This document shows, piece by piece, positions 24,750 through 34,815 of a DNA stretch of 64,000 nucleotides. The translations under genes and the position numbers were made by a program. Location: assembly GCF_030433645.1 (NCBI RefSeq), contig NZ_JAROCG010000002.1, positions 682,001-746,000 of the forward strand, in the 5' to 3' direction. Within the stretch, counting starts at the first letter, position 1, and each line of letters starts with the position of its first letter. Source of the stretch: Arthrobacter burdickii (GTDB taxonomy: Bacteria; Actinomycetota; Actinomycetes; Actinomycetales; Micrococcaceae). A model generated the notes under the pieces. That model had not been told where the DNA came from. It was given only the letters and a program-made list of their open reading frames with translations, and made no database searches.

Positions 24750-26548
24750 CGGCGGCACCAGAGACAGCACCGGGAACAGCACCGGGAACGGCGGCACCGG
24801 GACCGGGAAGCCGGATCAGGGAGTTCCGGCTTCCGGATCTCGGCGAGGGCCTGACCGAATCGGAGATCCTCCAGTGGCACGTCGTCGAGGGCGACACCGT
24901 GGAGCTGAACCAGATCATCGCCGATGTCGAGACCGCCAAGGCCGTCGTAGAACTACCGTCGCCATACTCCGGTGTCGTGGTGCGCCTGCACGAGGCCGCA
25001 GGGACCGTCGTCGACGTCGGATCGCCGATCGTCTCCTTCGAGGTGGCGGCCAATGATGACACCCCGGTGACCCAGGCCCAGCCGTCGGGTTCCTCCTCTC
25101 CGTACCCGCCGGCTTCAGCGACCGGTTCCGCGACCGGTTCCACGACCGGTTCAGCTACCGGTTCCGCGATCGCGTCCGCGCCGGTGAGCGACGAAGCCCC
25201 CACGAAGCGGGAGCCCAACCTCGTGGGGTACGGTGCGGCCGTCGAGAAGGGCGGGCGTCCGCAGCGCCGGAGCCGCACGTTCCAGTCCGCAGCGCCGGCG
25301 CCCTCCGGACCTGCGACGCCCGTACCCGCAGCGCCGGTACCTGTGGCCCCGGTACCCGCAACACCGCTGGCGAGCGCGGCAGTGCAGCCCGCAGGCCCGG
25401 TGACACCGGCTGCACCGACTGCATTGGCTACGGCGCCAGCACCGCCTGCACCGGCTGCACCGCCTGCACCGGCTGCACCGCCTGCGTTGACCACATTGCC
25501 TGCACCGGTTGCGTCACCTGCGTCGCCTGCACCGGCAGGCCCTGTTGCACCGCCCGCGTCGCCTATGGCGCCTATGGTTCCGCGAAATGCCCAGAGCGGG
25601 GACCGGCCGCGATCCACACCGCCGGTGCGGAAGCTCGCCCGCGACCTCGGGATCACCCTCGACGCCCTGACCGGCACCGGCCCCGGAGCCCTCATCACGC
25701 GGGACGACGTCCTGGCCGCGCTCGCGGGAACCGCGGGAAGTCCCGTACCACCGAGCGAAGCACCAGCAGCACCCGACGCCGCACCGACAACGCCGTCGGC
25801 CGCCGCGCCGGCGCCGTCAACCGGCACTGCATCCGCGCATGCCTCAGCGGGGGAGACCCGGACGCCGATTCGGGGGATGCGCAAGCACACCGCGGCCGCC
25901 ATGGTGGCGAGCGCGTTCACAGCGCCGCACGTGACGGAGTTCTTCACCATCGACGTCACACCCACCATGGACCTGCTGGCCGAGCTGAAGGCCGCCCGGA
26001 CCTTCGAGGGCACGAAGGTGACGCCCCTGACCATCGTGGCGAAAGCGGTGTGCATCGCTATCGCCCGCAATCCCACCCTCAACTCGTCGTGGGACGAGGC
26101 TGCCCAGGAGATCGTGCAGTACGCGGACGTGAACCTCGGTATCGCCGCCGCTACACCGCGAGGCCTGCTCGTGCCGAACATAAAGGCCGCGCAGGCCCTG
26201 ACGCTGGTGGACCTCGCTCGGGCGATCGGGACGCTGACGGAGACGGCCCGGGCGGGCAGGACTCCGCCGGCCGACCTCGCTGGCGGAACGGTCTCGATCA
26301 CCAACATCGGAGTGTTCGGCATCGACGCCGGCACACCGATCCTGAACCCGGGCGAAGCGGCGATCCTGGCCGTAGGTGCGGTCCGCAGCATGCCGTGGGA
26401 GTACCAGGGCACCATCGCGCTGAGGTCGGTCCTGACACTCAGCCTGTCCTTCGACCACCGGCTCGTCGACGGCGAGCAGGGATCCCGGTTCCTGGCCGAC
26501 GTCGGCGCGATCCTCCGGAACCCGGCGATGGTCCTGACGATGGTCTAG
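24746..26548 (+). CDS. bkdC: branched-chain 2-oxoacid dehydrogenase E2 (lipoyl acyltransferase)
   Basis: 600 residues from GTG 24746, overlapping bkdB by 4 nt. One lipoyl domain (about residues 24-100) has Lys65 in DVETAKAVVEL. A long linker rich in Ala, Pro, Thr, Ser and Gly (about 105-290) includes ATGSATGST repeats. A peripheral-subunit-binding domain begins PPVRKLARDLGI (about 293-330). After a second linker comes the catalytic acyltransferase domain with SFDHRLVDG near the C-terminus (His571, Asp575). It transfers the branched acyl group from lipoate to CoA. E3 (lipoamide dehydrogenase) is not in the window and must come from elsewhere. Confidence 0.92.
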   Translation: MTAAPETAPGTAPGTAAPGPGSRIREFRLPDLGEGLTESEILQWHVVEGDTVELNQIIADVETAKAVVELPSPYSGVVVRLHEAAGTVVDVGSPIVSFEVAANDDTPVTQAQPSGSSSPYPPASATGSATGSTTGSATGSAIASAPVSDEAPTKREPNLVGYGAAVEKGGRPQRRSRTFQSAAPAPSGPATPVPAAPVPVAPVPATPLASAAVQPAGPVTPAAPTALATAPAPPAPAAPPAPAAPPALTTLPAPVASPASPAPAGPVAPPASPMAPMVPRNAQSGDRPRSTPPVRKLARDLGITLDALTGTGPGALITRDDVLAALAGTAGSPVPPSEAPAAPDAAPTTPSAAAPAPSTGTASAHASAGETRTPIRGMRKHTAAAMVASAFTAPHVTEFFTIDVTPTMDLLAELKAARTFEGTKVTPLTIVAKAVCIAIARNPTLNSSWDEAAQEIVQYADVNLGIAAATPRGLLVPNIKAAQALTLVDLARAIGTLTETARAGRTPPADLAGGTVSITNIGVFGIDAGTPILNPGEAAILAVGAVRSMPWEYQGTIALRSVLTLSLSFDHRLVDGEQGSRFLADVGAILRNPAMVLTMV

Positions 26549-26554
26549 CCCTAC

Positions 26555-26588
26555 GGATGGCCCAGCTGGGCGGATGGTCCAGCTGGGC
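26555..26588. repeat. tandem 17-bp repeat after bkdC
   Basis: GGATGGCCCAGCTGGGC and GGATGGTCCAGCTGGGC lie side by side (one mismatch). Each holds a palindrome centred on CAGCTG. It sits between convergent bkdC and the GNAT gene and could form hairpins, but has no U tract. Confidence 0.7.
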
Positions 26589-26632
26589 GCCCCCGCCGCC
26601 GGGGCGACCACCACGGAGCGCTCGGCGGAAGG

Positions 26633-27100
26633 CTACGGCAGTTCGAGGATGAGTTCCCGCACGACGGCGCCGCGCGCCGGCGCGAAGCCCTGCGTCTCGC
26701 CGACCTGCTGGAAGCCCCAGCGCTCGAGGATCCGGATGGAACTCGCATTGTCAGCCACGGCCCGGGCGCGGATGGGCCGCTGGGTCACCTCGTTGAGGAA
26801 CTGGCCGACGGCGGCGGTGGTGATGCCCTGTCCCCAGCGGGAGCGGTCGATCCAGTAGCTGATCTCCGGGGTCGCGTCGTGGTGGTAGGCGAGGATGCTG
26901 CCCACCACCTCGCCGTCCGAGAGGATGGTGCGCACCGTGATCTTGCTGTCGTTCAGGATGTCCTGCCAGTGGTGGTCGAAGACGCCCCGATCCGAGGGGT
27001 TCTTGGCACCGAAGGCCGCCATGTGGTTGGCGCTGGGGTCCAGCTGGTGCGAGAAGAAGGCGTCGATGTCGGAGGCTTCAACGGGACGTAGCGTGATCAC
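26633..27100 (-). CDS. GNAT-family N-acetyltransferase
   Basis: 155 residues from GTG 27100. RimJ/RimL-like GNAT fold: starts ITLRPVEASDIDAFF, has PEISYWIDRSRWGQGITTAAV (the acetyl-CoA pyrophosphate loop R-W-G-Q-G-I-T-T) and ends with NASSIRILERWGFQQVGE. It should transfer an acetyl group from acetyl-CoA to an amine; the target is unknown. It is convergent with bkdC and co-directional with the TetR gene 110 nt upstream, but is not obviously linked to branched-chain metabolism. Confidence 0.85.
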   Translation of the reverse strand: MITLRPVEASDIDAFFSHQLDPSANHMAAFGAKNPSDRGVFDHHWQDILNDSKITVRTILSDGEVVGSILAYHHDATPEISYWIDRSRWGQGITTAAVGQFLNEVTQRPIRARAVADNASSIRILERWGFQQVGETQGFAPARGAVVRELILELP

Positions 27101-27209
27101 AGCGGTACTTTCAGTCGGTGGAGTGGCCGGGCGGACAGCGCGGCCGGTACTTCTCTTGCTTCAGCGTACTAGGCGACTGCGCATGGCCGGCGGGGGCCCG
27201 ATTCCGGCG

Positions 27210-27821
27210 TCATACGGTCAGGGCGGCCCACGCCATGTCCTGCAGCAGGTCCCGCAACGCACCGAGCTCACGCCCGGAAGTCGTGCCGTGCGCGGTGTGG
27301 GGGGTGGAGTTGATCAGCCCGAACACGGCGTGGACCTTGCGTCGCAGCAGCGAGCGGTCGGTGTCCGGGAGGTAGTCGGCGAGCTGGTCCACCCATACCT
27401 GCACGTAGCTCCGCTGCAGGGAGCGGACCGTGCGTTCGTCGTCGTGCGCCAGTGAGCCGAGGTCCCGGTCCTGCACGCGGATGACGTCGGCGTTGGTCAG
27501 GGCGAACGCCACCTGGAAACGGATCAGCCCCCGGAGCGCCTCCTCCGGGGAGGACGCGCCGTCGGCGACTGCCCGCCCACCCTCCAGCAGGTCCTCGCTG
27601 ACACCGGTGAGCAGGGCGGAGAGTACCGACGGCTTGCCGGGGAAGTGCCGGTAGACCGCCGGCCCGCTCACTCCCGCGGCGGCGCCGAGGTCCTCGATGG
27701 ACACCCCGTTGTAGCCGCGGTCGGCGAACAGGTGCGCCGCGGCGTCGAGGAGCGCCGCGCGCCGGGTGGCCTTCGCGATGCTGCGGCCTGTCACGCGGTC
27801 TTCGGTGGGCAGTGCCTCCAT
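27210..27821 (-). CDS. TetR-family regulator, BkaR-like
   Basis: 203 residues from ATG 27821, preceded on its strand by AGGA at 5-nt spacing; the frame extends to 27887 but without such a site. The N-terminal HTH is AALLDAAAHLFADRGYNG, then VSIEDLGAAAGVSGPAVYRHF. The C-terminal domain matches the size of acyl-CoA-responsive TetRs. It is divergent from the accD1-accA1 operon, as Rv2506 (BkaR, repressor of the branched-chain operon) is in M. tuberculosis. Two GTTA-N8-TAAC elements lie between. Probable role: repression until a branched acyl-CoA binds. Confidence 0.85.
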   Translation of the reverse strand: MEALPTEDRVTGRSIAKATRRAALLDAAAHLFADRGYNGVSIEDLGAAAGVSGPAVYRHFPGKPSVLSALLTGVSEDLLEGGRAVADGASSPEEALRGLIRFQVAFALTNADVIRVQDRDLGSLAHDDERTVRSLQRSYVQVWVDQLADYLPDTDRSLLRRKVHAVFGLINSTPHTAHGTTSGRELGALRDLLQDMAWAALTV

Positions 27822-27875
27822 GCAGGTCCTTGTCGTCCGCGGGGGAGTTGTCCCATCATTCTGATGGACAGGCAG

Positions 27876-27916
27876 GTTAATGACCACTAACCTGAATCGG
27901 GTTAGCGCCTGCTAAC
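27876..27916. promoter_or_regulatory. paired operators GTTA-N8-TAAC between TetR and accD1
   Basis: GTTA-ATGACCAC-TAAC (27876-27891) and GTTA-GCGCCTGC-TAAC (27901-27916): identical half-sites and spacer, with starts 25 bp apart. The inner half-sites also form CTAACC-N7-GGTTAG. The second lies 25 nt before the accD1 ATG, over its likely promoter or leader. Confidence 0.65.
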
Positions 27917-27941
27917 TGAACAGTGTGCGAGGAAGTAGTCG

Positions 27942-29564
27942 ATGGAGACTCTGGCTTCGAAGGTCGATCCGCTCTCAGCGGCGTTCGCGGCGAATTCCGC
28001 GGCCCAGGCCGATCTCGTGGGGGACCTGCGGCGCCGCCTCGCCACGGCGGCGCTGGGCGGACCGGAACGTTCCCGGGAGCGCCATGTCGCGCGCGGCAAG
28101 CTTCTGCCGCGCGAGCGCATCGACCAGCTCCTCGACGACGGCAGCCCCTTCCTGGAGATCGCACCGCTGGCGGCGGACGGCATGTACGACGACGAATGCC
28201 CCGGTGCCGGCGTGATCGCCGGTATCGGCCTGGTCCACGGGCGCCACGTGCTCGTGATCTCCAACGACGCCACCGTCAAGGGCGGGACGTACTACCCGAT
28301 GACGGTCAAGAAACACCTGCGGGCCCAGGAGATCGCCCTTGAGAACAACCTGCCGTGCGTCTACCTCGTCGATTCCGGCGGCGCCTTCCTGCCGCGCCAG
28401 GACGAGGTCTTCCCGGACCGCAACCACTTCGGCCGGATCTTTTACAACCAGGCCACCATGTCGGCCCGCAAGATCCCTCAGATCGCAGCCGTCCTGGGTA
28501 GCTGCACCGCAGGCGGCGCCTACGTGCCGGCCATGAGCGACGAGACCGTGATCGTCCGCAACCAGGGCACCATCTTCCTCGGCGGGCCCCCGCTCGTGAA
28601 GGCCGCGATCGGCGAAGTGGTCACGGCCGAGGAACTCGGCGGCGGCGACGTGCACTCCCGCGTGTCCGGGGTCACCGACCACCTCGCAGAGAACGACCAG
28701 CACGCACTGGAGATCGTGCGGGACATCATCGCGACGCTTCCGCCGCCCGTCCCGGCCGACCCGTACGGGTCCTCGGTCCCCGAACTGCCGGTCCTCGAGC
28801 CGGTGGTTCCGCAGGACGAGCTGTACGGAGCGGTACCGACGGACGTCAACGCCTCCTACGACGCGCGGGAGATCATCGCCCGGATCGTCGACGGCTCGCT
28901 CTTCCACGAGTTCAAGCGCGAGTACGGCACCACGCTCGTCACGGGCTTCGCGACGATCCACGGCCACCGCGTCGGGATCGTCGCCAACAACGGCGTCCTG
29001 TTCAGCGAGTCCGCCCTCAAGGGAGCCCACTTCATCGAGCTCTGCGATCAGCGGGGGGTTCCCCTGGTCTTCCTGCAGAACCTGTCGGGGTTCATGGTCG
29101 GGAAGGACTACGAGGCGGGCGGCATCGCGAAGAACGGAGCCAAGATGGTCACCGCCGTCGCCACGTGCCGGGTCCCGAAGCTGACCGTCGTCGTCGGCGG
29201 GTCCTTCGGCGCCGGCAACTACTCCATGTGCGGACGTGCCTTTTCCCCGCGCTTCCTCTGGATGTGGCCGGCCGGCCGCATCTCCGTCATGGGCGGCAAC
29301 CAGGCCTCGTCGGTCCTCGCGACCGTCCGGCGCGACCAGCTCGAGGCCCGCGGTGAGGACTGGTCGCCAGAGGAGGAGGAGGCGTTCCGGACCCCCATCC
29401 GCGACCAGTACGAGGCCCAGGGCAACCCCTACTACTCGACGGCGCGCCTGTGGGACGACGGCGTGATCGATCCGGCTGACACCCGCACCGTCCTCGGCCT
29501 CGCGCTCGACGTGTGTGCCAACGCGCCCCTGCCCGACACCTCCTTCGGCCTCTTCCGGATGTGA
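27942..29564 (+). CDS. accD1: acyl-CoA carboxylase carboxyltransferase (methylcrotonyl-CoA carboxylase beta)
   Basis: 540 residues from ATG 27942 (GAGGAAG upstream). Carboxyltransferase subunit that moves CO2 from carboxybiotin to 3-methylcrotonyl-CoA in leucine breakdown. It has the N-half acyl-CoA oxyanion region [20 protein letters not shown] with [16 protein letters not shown], and the C-half biotin side [22 protein letters not shown] with [24 protein letters not shown] and the length fit MCC-beta and mycobacterial AccD1 better than propionyl-CoA carboxylase. First gene of the operon; accA1 starts 4 nt after its stop. Confidence 0.92.
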   Translation: METLASKVDPLSAAFAANSAAQADLVGDLRRRLATAALGGPERSRERHVARGKLLPRERIDQLLDDGSPFLEIAPLAADGMYDDECPGAGVIAGIGLVHGRHVLVISNDATVKGGTYYPMTVKKHLRAQEIALENNLPCVYLVDSGGAFLPRQDEVFPDRNHFGRIFYNQATMSARKIPQIAAVLGSCTAGGAYVPAMSDETVIVRNQGTIFLGGPPLVKAAIGEVVTAEELGGGDVHSRVSGVTDHLAENDQHALEIVRDIIATLPPPVPADPYGSSVPELPVLEPVVPQDELYGAVPTDVNASYDAREIIARIVDGSLFHEFKREYGTTLVTGFATIHGHRVGIVANNGVLFSESALKGAHFIELCDQRGVPLVFLQNLSGFMVGKDYEAGGIAKNGAKMVTAVATCRVPKLTVVVGGSFGAGNYSMCGRAFSPRFLWMWPAGRISVMGGNQASSVLATVRRDQLEARGEDWSPEEEEAFRTPIRDQYEAQGNPYYSTARLWDDGVIDPADTRTVLGLALDVCANAPLPDTSFGLFRM

Positions 29565-29568
29565 CCCC

Positions 29569-31653
29569 ATGACACCCAACACTCCCTCCCCAACGGGCTC
29601 CGCGAACTGGCCCTTCGATACCGTCCTCGTCGCGAACCGGGGCGAGATCGCGAGCCGCGTCCTCCGCACGGTCCGTGCGCTCGGCCTCCGCTCGGTCGCC
29701 GTCTACAGCGACGCCGACGCCGGAGCGCGGCACATCCTCGAAGCGGACCTCGCCGTCCGCATCGGCGGGGCGCCGCCGTCGGAGAGCTACCTGTCCATTC
29801 CCGCCGTGCTCGATGCGTGCCGCCGCACCGGAGCGGGGGCGGTCCACCCCGGCTACGGGTTCCTCAGCGAGAACGCCGCGTTCGCGGATGCACTGCGGGA
29901 GCAGGGCATCGTGTTCATCGGGCCCTCCGTCCACGCGCTGGACGTCATGGGGGACAAGATCCGGTCGAAGAACCACGTCGCCGGCTTCGGCGTCCCCGTG
30001 GTGCCCGGCATCGCCGAGCCCGGGCTGTCCGACGACGACCTCCTCGGCGCCGCCCGCGACGTCGGCTTCCCCCTGCTCATCAAGCCCTCGGCCGGCGGAG
30101 GAGGCAAGGGCATGCATGCCGTGCACCGACCCGAGGACCTGGCGGAGGCGCTCGCCACGGCCCGACGTGTCGCCGAGCGCGCCTTCGGCGACGACACGCT
30201 GTTCCTCGAGCGTCTCATCGAGCGCCCCCGGCACATCGAGGTGCAGGTGCTCGCCGACTCGCACGGCACCGTGATCCACCTCGGCGAGCGCGAGTGCTCC
30301 CTGCAGCGCCGGCACCAGAAGGTGATCGAGGAGGCTCCCTCGGCCCTGCTGGACGAGGCCACGCGCCAGAGGATCGGCGAGGCAGCCTGCAATGCGGCGC
30401 GCAGCGTCGACTACACGGGAGCCGGGACGGTGGAGTTCCTCGTGTCCGATGCCGCCCCCGACGAGTTCTTCTTCATGGAGATGAACACCCGCCTGCAGGT
30501 CGAGCACCCGGTGACGGAACTCGTGACCGGCGTCGACCTCGTCGAGTGGCAGATCCGCATCGCCGCGGGCGAGGAACTGCCGCTGGCGCAGGAGGACGTC
30601 GTCCTGACCGGTCACGCGGTCGAGGCGCGCGTGTATGCCGAGAACCCAGAGGCAGGGTTCCTGCCGTCCACCGGCAGCATCCTGGCACTCACCGAGCCGG
30701 CGGGGGAGGGCATCCGCGTGGACAGCTCGCTCCTGCCCGGCGGGACCGTCTCGTCGTCGTACGATCCGATGCTCGCCAAGGTCATCGCCTGGGGTGCCGA
30801 CCGCGGGCAGGCGCTCGACCGCCTGGACGCGGCGCTGGCCGGCACGGTGGTGCTGGGCGTGGACACCAACATCGAGTACCTCCGCCTGCTGGTGAACGAC
30901 GACGACGTGCGGGCGGCACGCCTCGACACCACCCTGATCGAGCGCCGGCTCCCGGGCCTGCCCTTCCGGCACGTCACCGCCGAGGAGATCGCGCTCGCCG
31001 CCGTGCTGCTCGTCGAGGCCGAACCCGGAGGGCCTCACGGATCCGCCGGGTCGCCCTGGCATCGCGGGGACGGCTTCCGGCTCGGGGCGGCCCGTCCCCG
31101 CACGGTGACGCTCGAACTCGACGGCGGTACGACGGCGACCGTCCGGCTCCTGCGTGCGGGCAGCGGGTGGTCCGTGTCCGGCGAGGACGGTCCGGAGGCA
31201 GCCCTGACGGTCCAGGTTCACGACGGCGGCGGAGTGACCATCGACGGTGTGCGGTCGCGCCGGCAGCACGCCGTCCACGGGGACACCGTGTGGCTGGGCG
31301 AGGCCGGCTGGTCGGCCCGCCTCCGCCGGCCCGGGCGCCGGGAACTACTCGACGCAGCCCTGTCCCGGATCACCCGCGAGGAAGGAACGGCCGATCCGCT
31401 GGTGCGGAGCCCCATGCCGGGGACCGTGGTGTCCGTAGCCGTCCAGGACGGCGCCGCCGTGCAGGTGGGCGACGTCCTCGTTGCGGTCGAGGCCATGAAG
31501 ATGGAGCACCAGCTCACCGCCGCACTGTCCGGCGTCGTCCGCCTGTCCCTGAAGCCCGGGGATCTCGTCCGGGCGCAGCAGGTCGTCGCAACCATCGAGG
31601 CCGCCCCGGAGGGCGGTCCCGTACCAATCCCAGAGGAAGGGAACGCAGCATGA
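29569..31653 (+). CDS. accA1: acyl-CoA carboxylase biotin-carboxylase/BCCP subunit (methylcrotonyl-CoA carboxylase alpha)
   Basis: 694 residues from ATG 29569, 4 nt after accD1. Biotin carboxylase (about residues 15-460): [18 protein letters not shown], the ATP-grasp glycine loop [13 protein letters not shown], and [16 protein letters not shown] middle linking domain is followed by a C-terminal biotinyl domain with the biotin-accepting Lys644 in VEAMKMEHQ. It carboxylates biotin using ATP and bicarbonate and pairs with AccD1. The stop overlaps the next start in ATGA. Confidence 0.94.
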   Translation: MTPNTPSPTGSANWPFDTVLVANRGEIASRVLRTVRALGLRSVAVYSDADAGARHILEADLAVRIGGAPPSESYLSIPAVLDACRRTGAGAVHPGYGFLSENAAFADALREQGIVFIGPSVHALDVMGDKIRSKNHVAGFGVPVVPGIAEPGLSDDDLLGAARDVGFPLLIKPSAGGGGKGMHAVHRPEDLAEALATARRVAERAFGDDTLFLERLIERPRHIEVQVLADSHGTVIHLGERECSLQRRHQKVIEEAPSALLDEATRQRIGEAACNAARSVDYTGAGTVEFLVSDAAPDEFFFMEMNTRLQVEHPVTELVTGVDLVEWQIRIAAGEELPLAQEDVVLTGHAVEARVYAENPEAGFLPSTGSILALTEPAGEGIRVDSSLLPGGTVSSSYDPMLAKVIAWGADRGQALDRLDAALAGTVVLGVDTNIEYLRLLVNDDDVRAARLDTTLIERRLPGLPFRHVTAEEIALAAVLLVEAEPGGPHGSAGSPWHRGDGFRLGAARPRTVTLELDGGTTATVRLLRAGSGWSVSGEDGPEAALTVQVHDGGGVTIDGVRSRRQHAVHGDTVWLGEAGWSARLRRPGRRELLDAALSRITREEGTADPLVRSPMPGTVVSVAVQDGAAVQVGDVLVAVEAMKMEHQLTAALSGVVRLSLKPGDLVRAQQVVATIEAAPEGGPVPIPEEGNAA

Positions 31654-32846
31654 ACTTCGAACTGAGCGAGGAATACCAGGACCTCGTCGACACCGTCCGC
31701 GAATTCGCGGACGAGGTCGTGGCGCCGGTCTCCGCGAAGCACGACGCCGAGCACAGCTTCCCCTACGAGGTCGTCAAGCAGATGGGGGACATGGGTCTGT
31801 TCGGCCTGCCGTTCCCCGAGGAGTACGGGGGCATGGGCGGCGACTACTTCGCGCTGTGCCTGGCCCTCGAGCAGCTGGCCCGCGTGGACCAGTCCGTGGC
31901 CATCACCCTCGAGGCCGGGGTGTCGCTCGGGGCCATGCCGGTCTACCGGTTCGGCACGGAGGAGCAGAAGCAGCAGTGGCTGCCCTCCCTCGCGGCGGGC
32001 ACGGCCCTCGGCGGGTTCGGCCTCACCGAGTCCGAGGCGGGCTCCGACGCCTCCGGCACTAAGACGACGGCGAAGCTCGAGGACGGCGCCGACGGCCCCG
32101 AGTGGGTGATCAACGGCACCAAGGAGTTCATCACGAACTCGGGCACCGACATCACCTCGCTGGTCACAGTCACCGCCGTGACCGGGACCTCGGAGCGCCC
32201 GGACGGCTCCGTGAAGAAGGAGATCTCCACTCTCCTCGTCCCCTCGGACACCCCGGGCTTCACGGCCGAGAAGGCCTACAACAAGGTGGGCTGGAACGCC
32301 TCGGACACGCACCCGCTCACGCTCCGGGACGTCCGCGTACCGGAGGCGAACCTGCTCGGCCTGCGCGGCCGGGGCTACGCCAACTTCCTGCAGATCCTCG
32401 ACGAGGGGCGGATCGCCATCGCGGCGCTCGCGACCGGTGCGGCGCAGGGCTGCGTGGAGGAGTCGATCCGCTATGCCCGGGAGCGGATGGCCTTCGGCAG
32501 CACCATCGGCGCCTACCAGTCCATCCAGTTCAAGATCGCTCGCATGCAGGTCCGCGCGCACACCGCCCGCCTGGCCTACTACGACGCCGCGTCGCGCATG
32601 CTCGCCGGCAAGCCGTTCAAGACGCAGGCCTCGATCGCGAAGCTCGTGGCCGGGGAGGCAGCCATGGACAACGCCCGCGATGCGACACAGATCTTCGGCG
32701 GCTACGGTTTCATCAACGAGTTCGTGGTGTCCAGGCACTACCGTGACTCGAAGATCCTCGAGATCGGTGAGGGGACCACGGAGGTCCAGCTCATGCTGAT
32801 CGCGAGGGAACTCGGCCTCTCGGCCGGCACCCCCGGGGCGCAGTAG
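31650..32846 (+). CDS. acyl-CoA dehydrogenase (FadE19-like; isovaleryl-CoA step)
   Basis: 398 residues from ATG 31650, overlapping accA1 by 4 nt. FAD enzyme with [49 protein letters not shown] and [12 protein letters not shown]. The catalytic base is Glu374 in GEGTTEVQ, the short/medium-chain position. Classical isovaleryl-CoA dehydrogenases carry Glu on helix G, where this protein has [13 protein letters not shown], that is, Gly. Context (M. tuberculosis fadE19) points to isovaleryl- or 2-methylbutyryl-CoA, so the substrate is inferred from the operon. Confidence 0.88.
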   Translation: MNFELSEEYQDLVDTVREFADEVVAPVSAKHDAEHSFPYEVVKQMGDMGLFGLPFPEEYGGMGGDYFALCLALEQLARVDQSVAITLEAGVSLGAMPVYRFGTEEQKQQWLPSLAAGTALGGFGLTESEAGSDASGTKTTAKLEDGADGPEWVINGTKEFITNSGTDITSLVTVTAVTGTSERPDGSVKKEISTLLVPSDTPGFTAEKAYNKVGWNASDTHPLTLRDVRVPEANLLGLRGRGYANFLQILDEGRIAIAALATGAAQGCVEESIRYARERMAFGSTIGAYQSIQFKIARMQVRAHTARLAYYDAASRMLAGKPFKTQASIAKLVAGEAAMDNARDATQIFGGYGFINEFVVSRHYRDSKILEIGEGTTEVQLMLIARELGLSAGTPGAQ

Positions 32847-32873
32847 CGGCCCCGCGAGACGTAAGGAGAAGCA

Positions 32874-33647
32874 GTGATCAACAAGGTGGTTGGCAGTGCG
32901 GCAGAGGCCGTGGCGGACATCCCCGACGGTGCCTCACTCGCCGTCGGCGGATTCGGCCTGTGCGGCATCCCGGCAGCCCTGATCGGGGCCCTGCACGCGC
33001 AGGGCACGGCGGAGCTCGAGACCGTGAGCAACAATTGCGGCGTCGACGACTGGGGCCTCGGCATCCTGCTGTCCGAGCACCGGATCCGCCGGACCATCAG
33101 CTCCTACGTCGGGGAGAACAAGGAGTTCGCGCGCCAGTACCTCGCGGGTGAGCTCGAGGTCGAGCTCACGCCCCAGGGCACCCTCGCCGAGAAGCTCCGG
33201 GCGGGCGGTGCGGGCATCCCCGCGTTCTACACCACGGCGGGTGTGGGCACCCAGGTCAGCGAGGGTGGCCTGCCCCAGCGGTACGACGACGCCGGCAACG
33301 TCGCCGTCGCATCCAAGCCCAAGGAGGTGCGGTCCTTCGACGGCGTCGACTACGTGCTCGAGGAGTCCCTCCGTCCGGACTACGCACTGGTGCATGCGTG
33401 GAAGGGCGACTGCCACGGCAACCTCGTCTTCCATGCCACCGCGATGAACTTCAACCCGCTGTGCGCCCAGGCCGGCAGGATCACCATCGCCGAGGTCGAG
33501 GAGCTCGTCGAACCCGGCGAGCTCGATCCCGGCTCCATCCACACACCCGGGATCTTCGTCCAGCGCGTGGTCCTCGCGCCCGACGCCGAGAAACGCGTCG
33601 AGAAGCGCACCGTGTCGCTCGCCGCTTCCGCCCCCGAAGGAGCATGA
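32874..33647 (+). CDS. scoA: 3-oxoacid CoA-transferase subunit A
   Basis: 257 residues from GTG 32874 with AAGGAGAA upstream. Family I CoA-transferase alpha chain: begins [18 protein letters not shown], has [16 protein letters not shown] (CoA loop) and [14 protein letters not shown]. With subunit B it exchanges CoA between succinyl-CoA and a carboxylate. In leucine breakdown the substrate would be acetoacetate, the product of HMG-CoA cleavage; the mycobacterial counterpart has also been linked to activating itaconate. The gap of 27 nt after the dehydrogenase is the largest between operon genes. Confidence 0.92.
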   Translation: MINKVVGSAAEAVADIPDGASLAVGGFGLCGIPAALIGALHAQGTAELETVSNNCGVDDWGLGILLSEHRIRRTISSYVGENKEFARQYLAGELEVELTPQGTLAEKLRAGGAGIPAFYTTAGVGTQVSEGGLPQRYDDAGNVAVASKPKEVRSFDGVDYVLEESLRPDYALVHAWKGDCHGNLVFHATAMNFNPLCAQAGRITIAEVEELVEPGELDPGSIHTPGIFVQRVVLAPDAEKRVEKRTVSLAASAPEGA

Positions 33648-34309
33648 CCATGGCACTTACCCGCAACGAACTCGCCGCCCGGGTCGCGCAGGAGCTGGAG
33701 AACGGACAGTACGTCAACCTCGGCATCGGCATGCCCACCCTCATCCCCAACTACATCCCGGCGGGCGTCGAGGTGGTGCTGCACTCGGAGAACGGGATCC
33801 TCGGCGTCGGCCCCTATCCCGCCGAAGACGCGGTGGACCCGGACCTCATCAACGCGGGGAAGGAGACCGTCACCGCCAATCCCGGGGCGGCGTTCTTTGA
33901 TTCCGCGGCATCCTTCGGCATGATCCGCGGGGGCCACGTCGACGTCGCCGTCCTCGGTGCCATGGAGGTCGCCCGGAACGGGGACCTCGCCAACTGGATG
34001 GTCCCCGGCAAGATGGTCAAGGGCATGGGCGGCGCCATGGACCTCGTCTTCGGCGCGAAACGCGTCATCGTGATGATGGAACACGTCGACCGCTCCGGCC
34101 GGCCGAAGATCGTCGACTCCTGCACCCTGCCGCTCACGGGGAAGGGGTGCGTGGACCGGATCGTCACCGACCTCGCCGTGATCGACGTCGAACCCGACGA
34201 CGGCGGCACCCTGGTGCTGCGCGAGACCGCGCCCGGTGTCACCGTCGAGGACGTGATCGCCGCGACCGGGGCCCCCCTGCGGATCGAACTCGGGGAAGCC
34301 GCCGCGTGA
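33644..34309 (+). CDS. scoB: 3-oxoacid CoA-transferase subunit B
   Basis: 221 residues from ATG 33644 (ATGA overlap with scoA, CGAAGGAGC upstream); ATG 33650 is an alternative. Beta chain with the catalytic glutamate Glu49 in [27 protein letters not shown] and [10 protein letters not shown]. The Glu forms the covalent glutamyl-CoA thioester. Length matches the family. The next gene begins at a GTGA overlap. Confidence 0.93.
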   Translation: MTMALTRNELAARVAQELENGQYVNLGIGMPTLIPNYIPAGVEVVLHSENGILGVGPYPAEDAVDPDLINAGKETVTANPGAAFFDSAASFGMIRGGHVDVAVLGAMEVARNGDLANWMVPGKMVKGMGGAMDLVFGAKRVIVMMEHVDRSGRPKIVDSCTLPLTGKGCVDRIVTDLAVIDVEPDDGGTLVLRETAPGVTVEDVIAATGAPLRIELGEAAA

Positions 34310-34815
34310 GCGGTGACGCCGTGCCGACCGGGCGCGTCATCGAGCAACGCGGACTGTACTTCGACGAGCTCGAAGTCGGCACGGTGTACGCCCACCGGCC
34401 CGGGCGCACCCTGACGGAGGCGGACAACGTCCTGTTCACCACCCTGACGATGAACACCCAGGCCCTGCACCTCGACGCCGCCTGGTCCGCCGGGCAGCCC
34501 TTCGGGCAACGTCTCGTGAACTCCATGCTCACCCTGGCGACGCTCGTCGGCCAGTCGGTCACTCAGCTCACCCAGGGCACCATCGTGGCGCAGCTGGGGC
34601 TCAACGACGTCGCCTTCCCCCGGCCGCTCTTCCACGGCGACACCCTGTACACCGAGACCGAGATCACCGGCGTCCGCCCGTCGTCCTCGCGCCCCGGCCA
34701 GGGCATCGTGTCCATGGCCCACACCGGGCGCAACCAGCACGGCGAGGTCGTGGCGACAGCGACCCGCTCCGTGCTGATGTGGTCCTCGACGGCGACCCGG
34801 GAGGGACAGTCGTGA
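34306..34815 (+). CDS. MaoC-type hydratase (Rv2499c-like; itaconyl-/methylglutaconyl-CoA hydratase candidate)
   Basis: 169 residues from GTG 34306, overlapping scoB by 4 nt. Hot-dog fold MaoC domain: [39 protein letters not shown] holds the catalytic region (Asp and the N-x-x-x-x-H-x-D end), and [18 protein letters not shown] follows. Typical R-specific enoyl-CoA hydratases have this layout. The operon lacks an enoyl-CoA hydratase of the crotonase type for methylglutaconyl-CoA, so this protein may do that step. In M. tuberculosis its counterpart has been proposed to hydrate itaconyl-CoA. Confidence 0.85.
   Translation: MSGDAVPTGRVIEQRGLYFDELEVGTVYAHRPGRTLTEADNVLFTTLTMNTQALHLDAAWSAGQPFGQRLVNSMLTLATLVGQSVTQLTQGTIVAQLGLNDVAFPRPLFHGDTLYTETEITGVRPSSSRPGQGIVSMAHTGRNQHGEVVATATRSVLMWSSTATREGQS

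Noticed and set aside
24604-26415. 603-codon minus-strand frame opposite bkdC
   Set aside because: Gly/Ala/Thr-rich mirror of the Ala/Pro linker of E2; not a gene.
29817-32846. 1009-codon plus-strand frame
   Set aside because: Upstream of 31650 it is an Arg/Pro-rich shadow of accA1; only the acyl-CoA dehydrogenase part is real.
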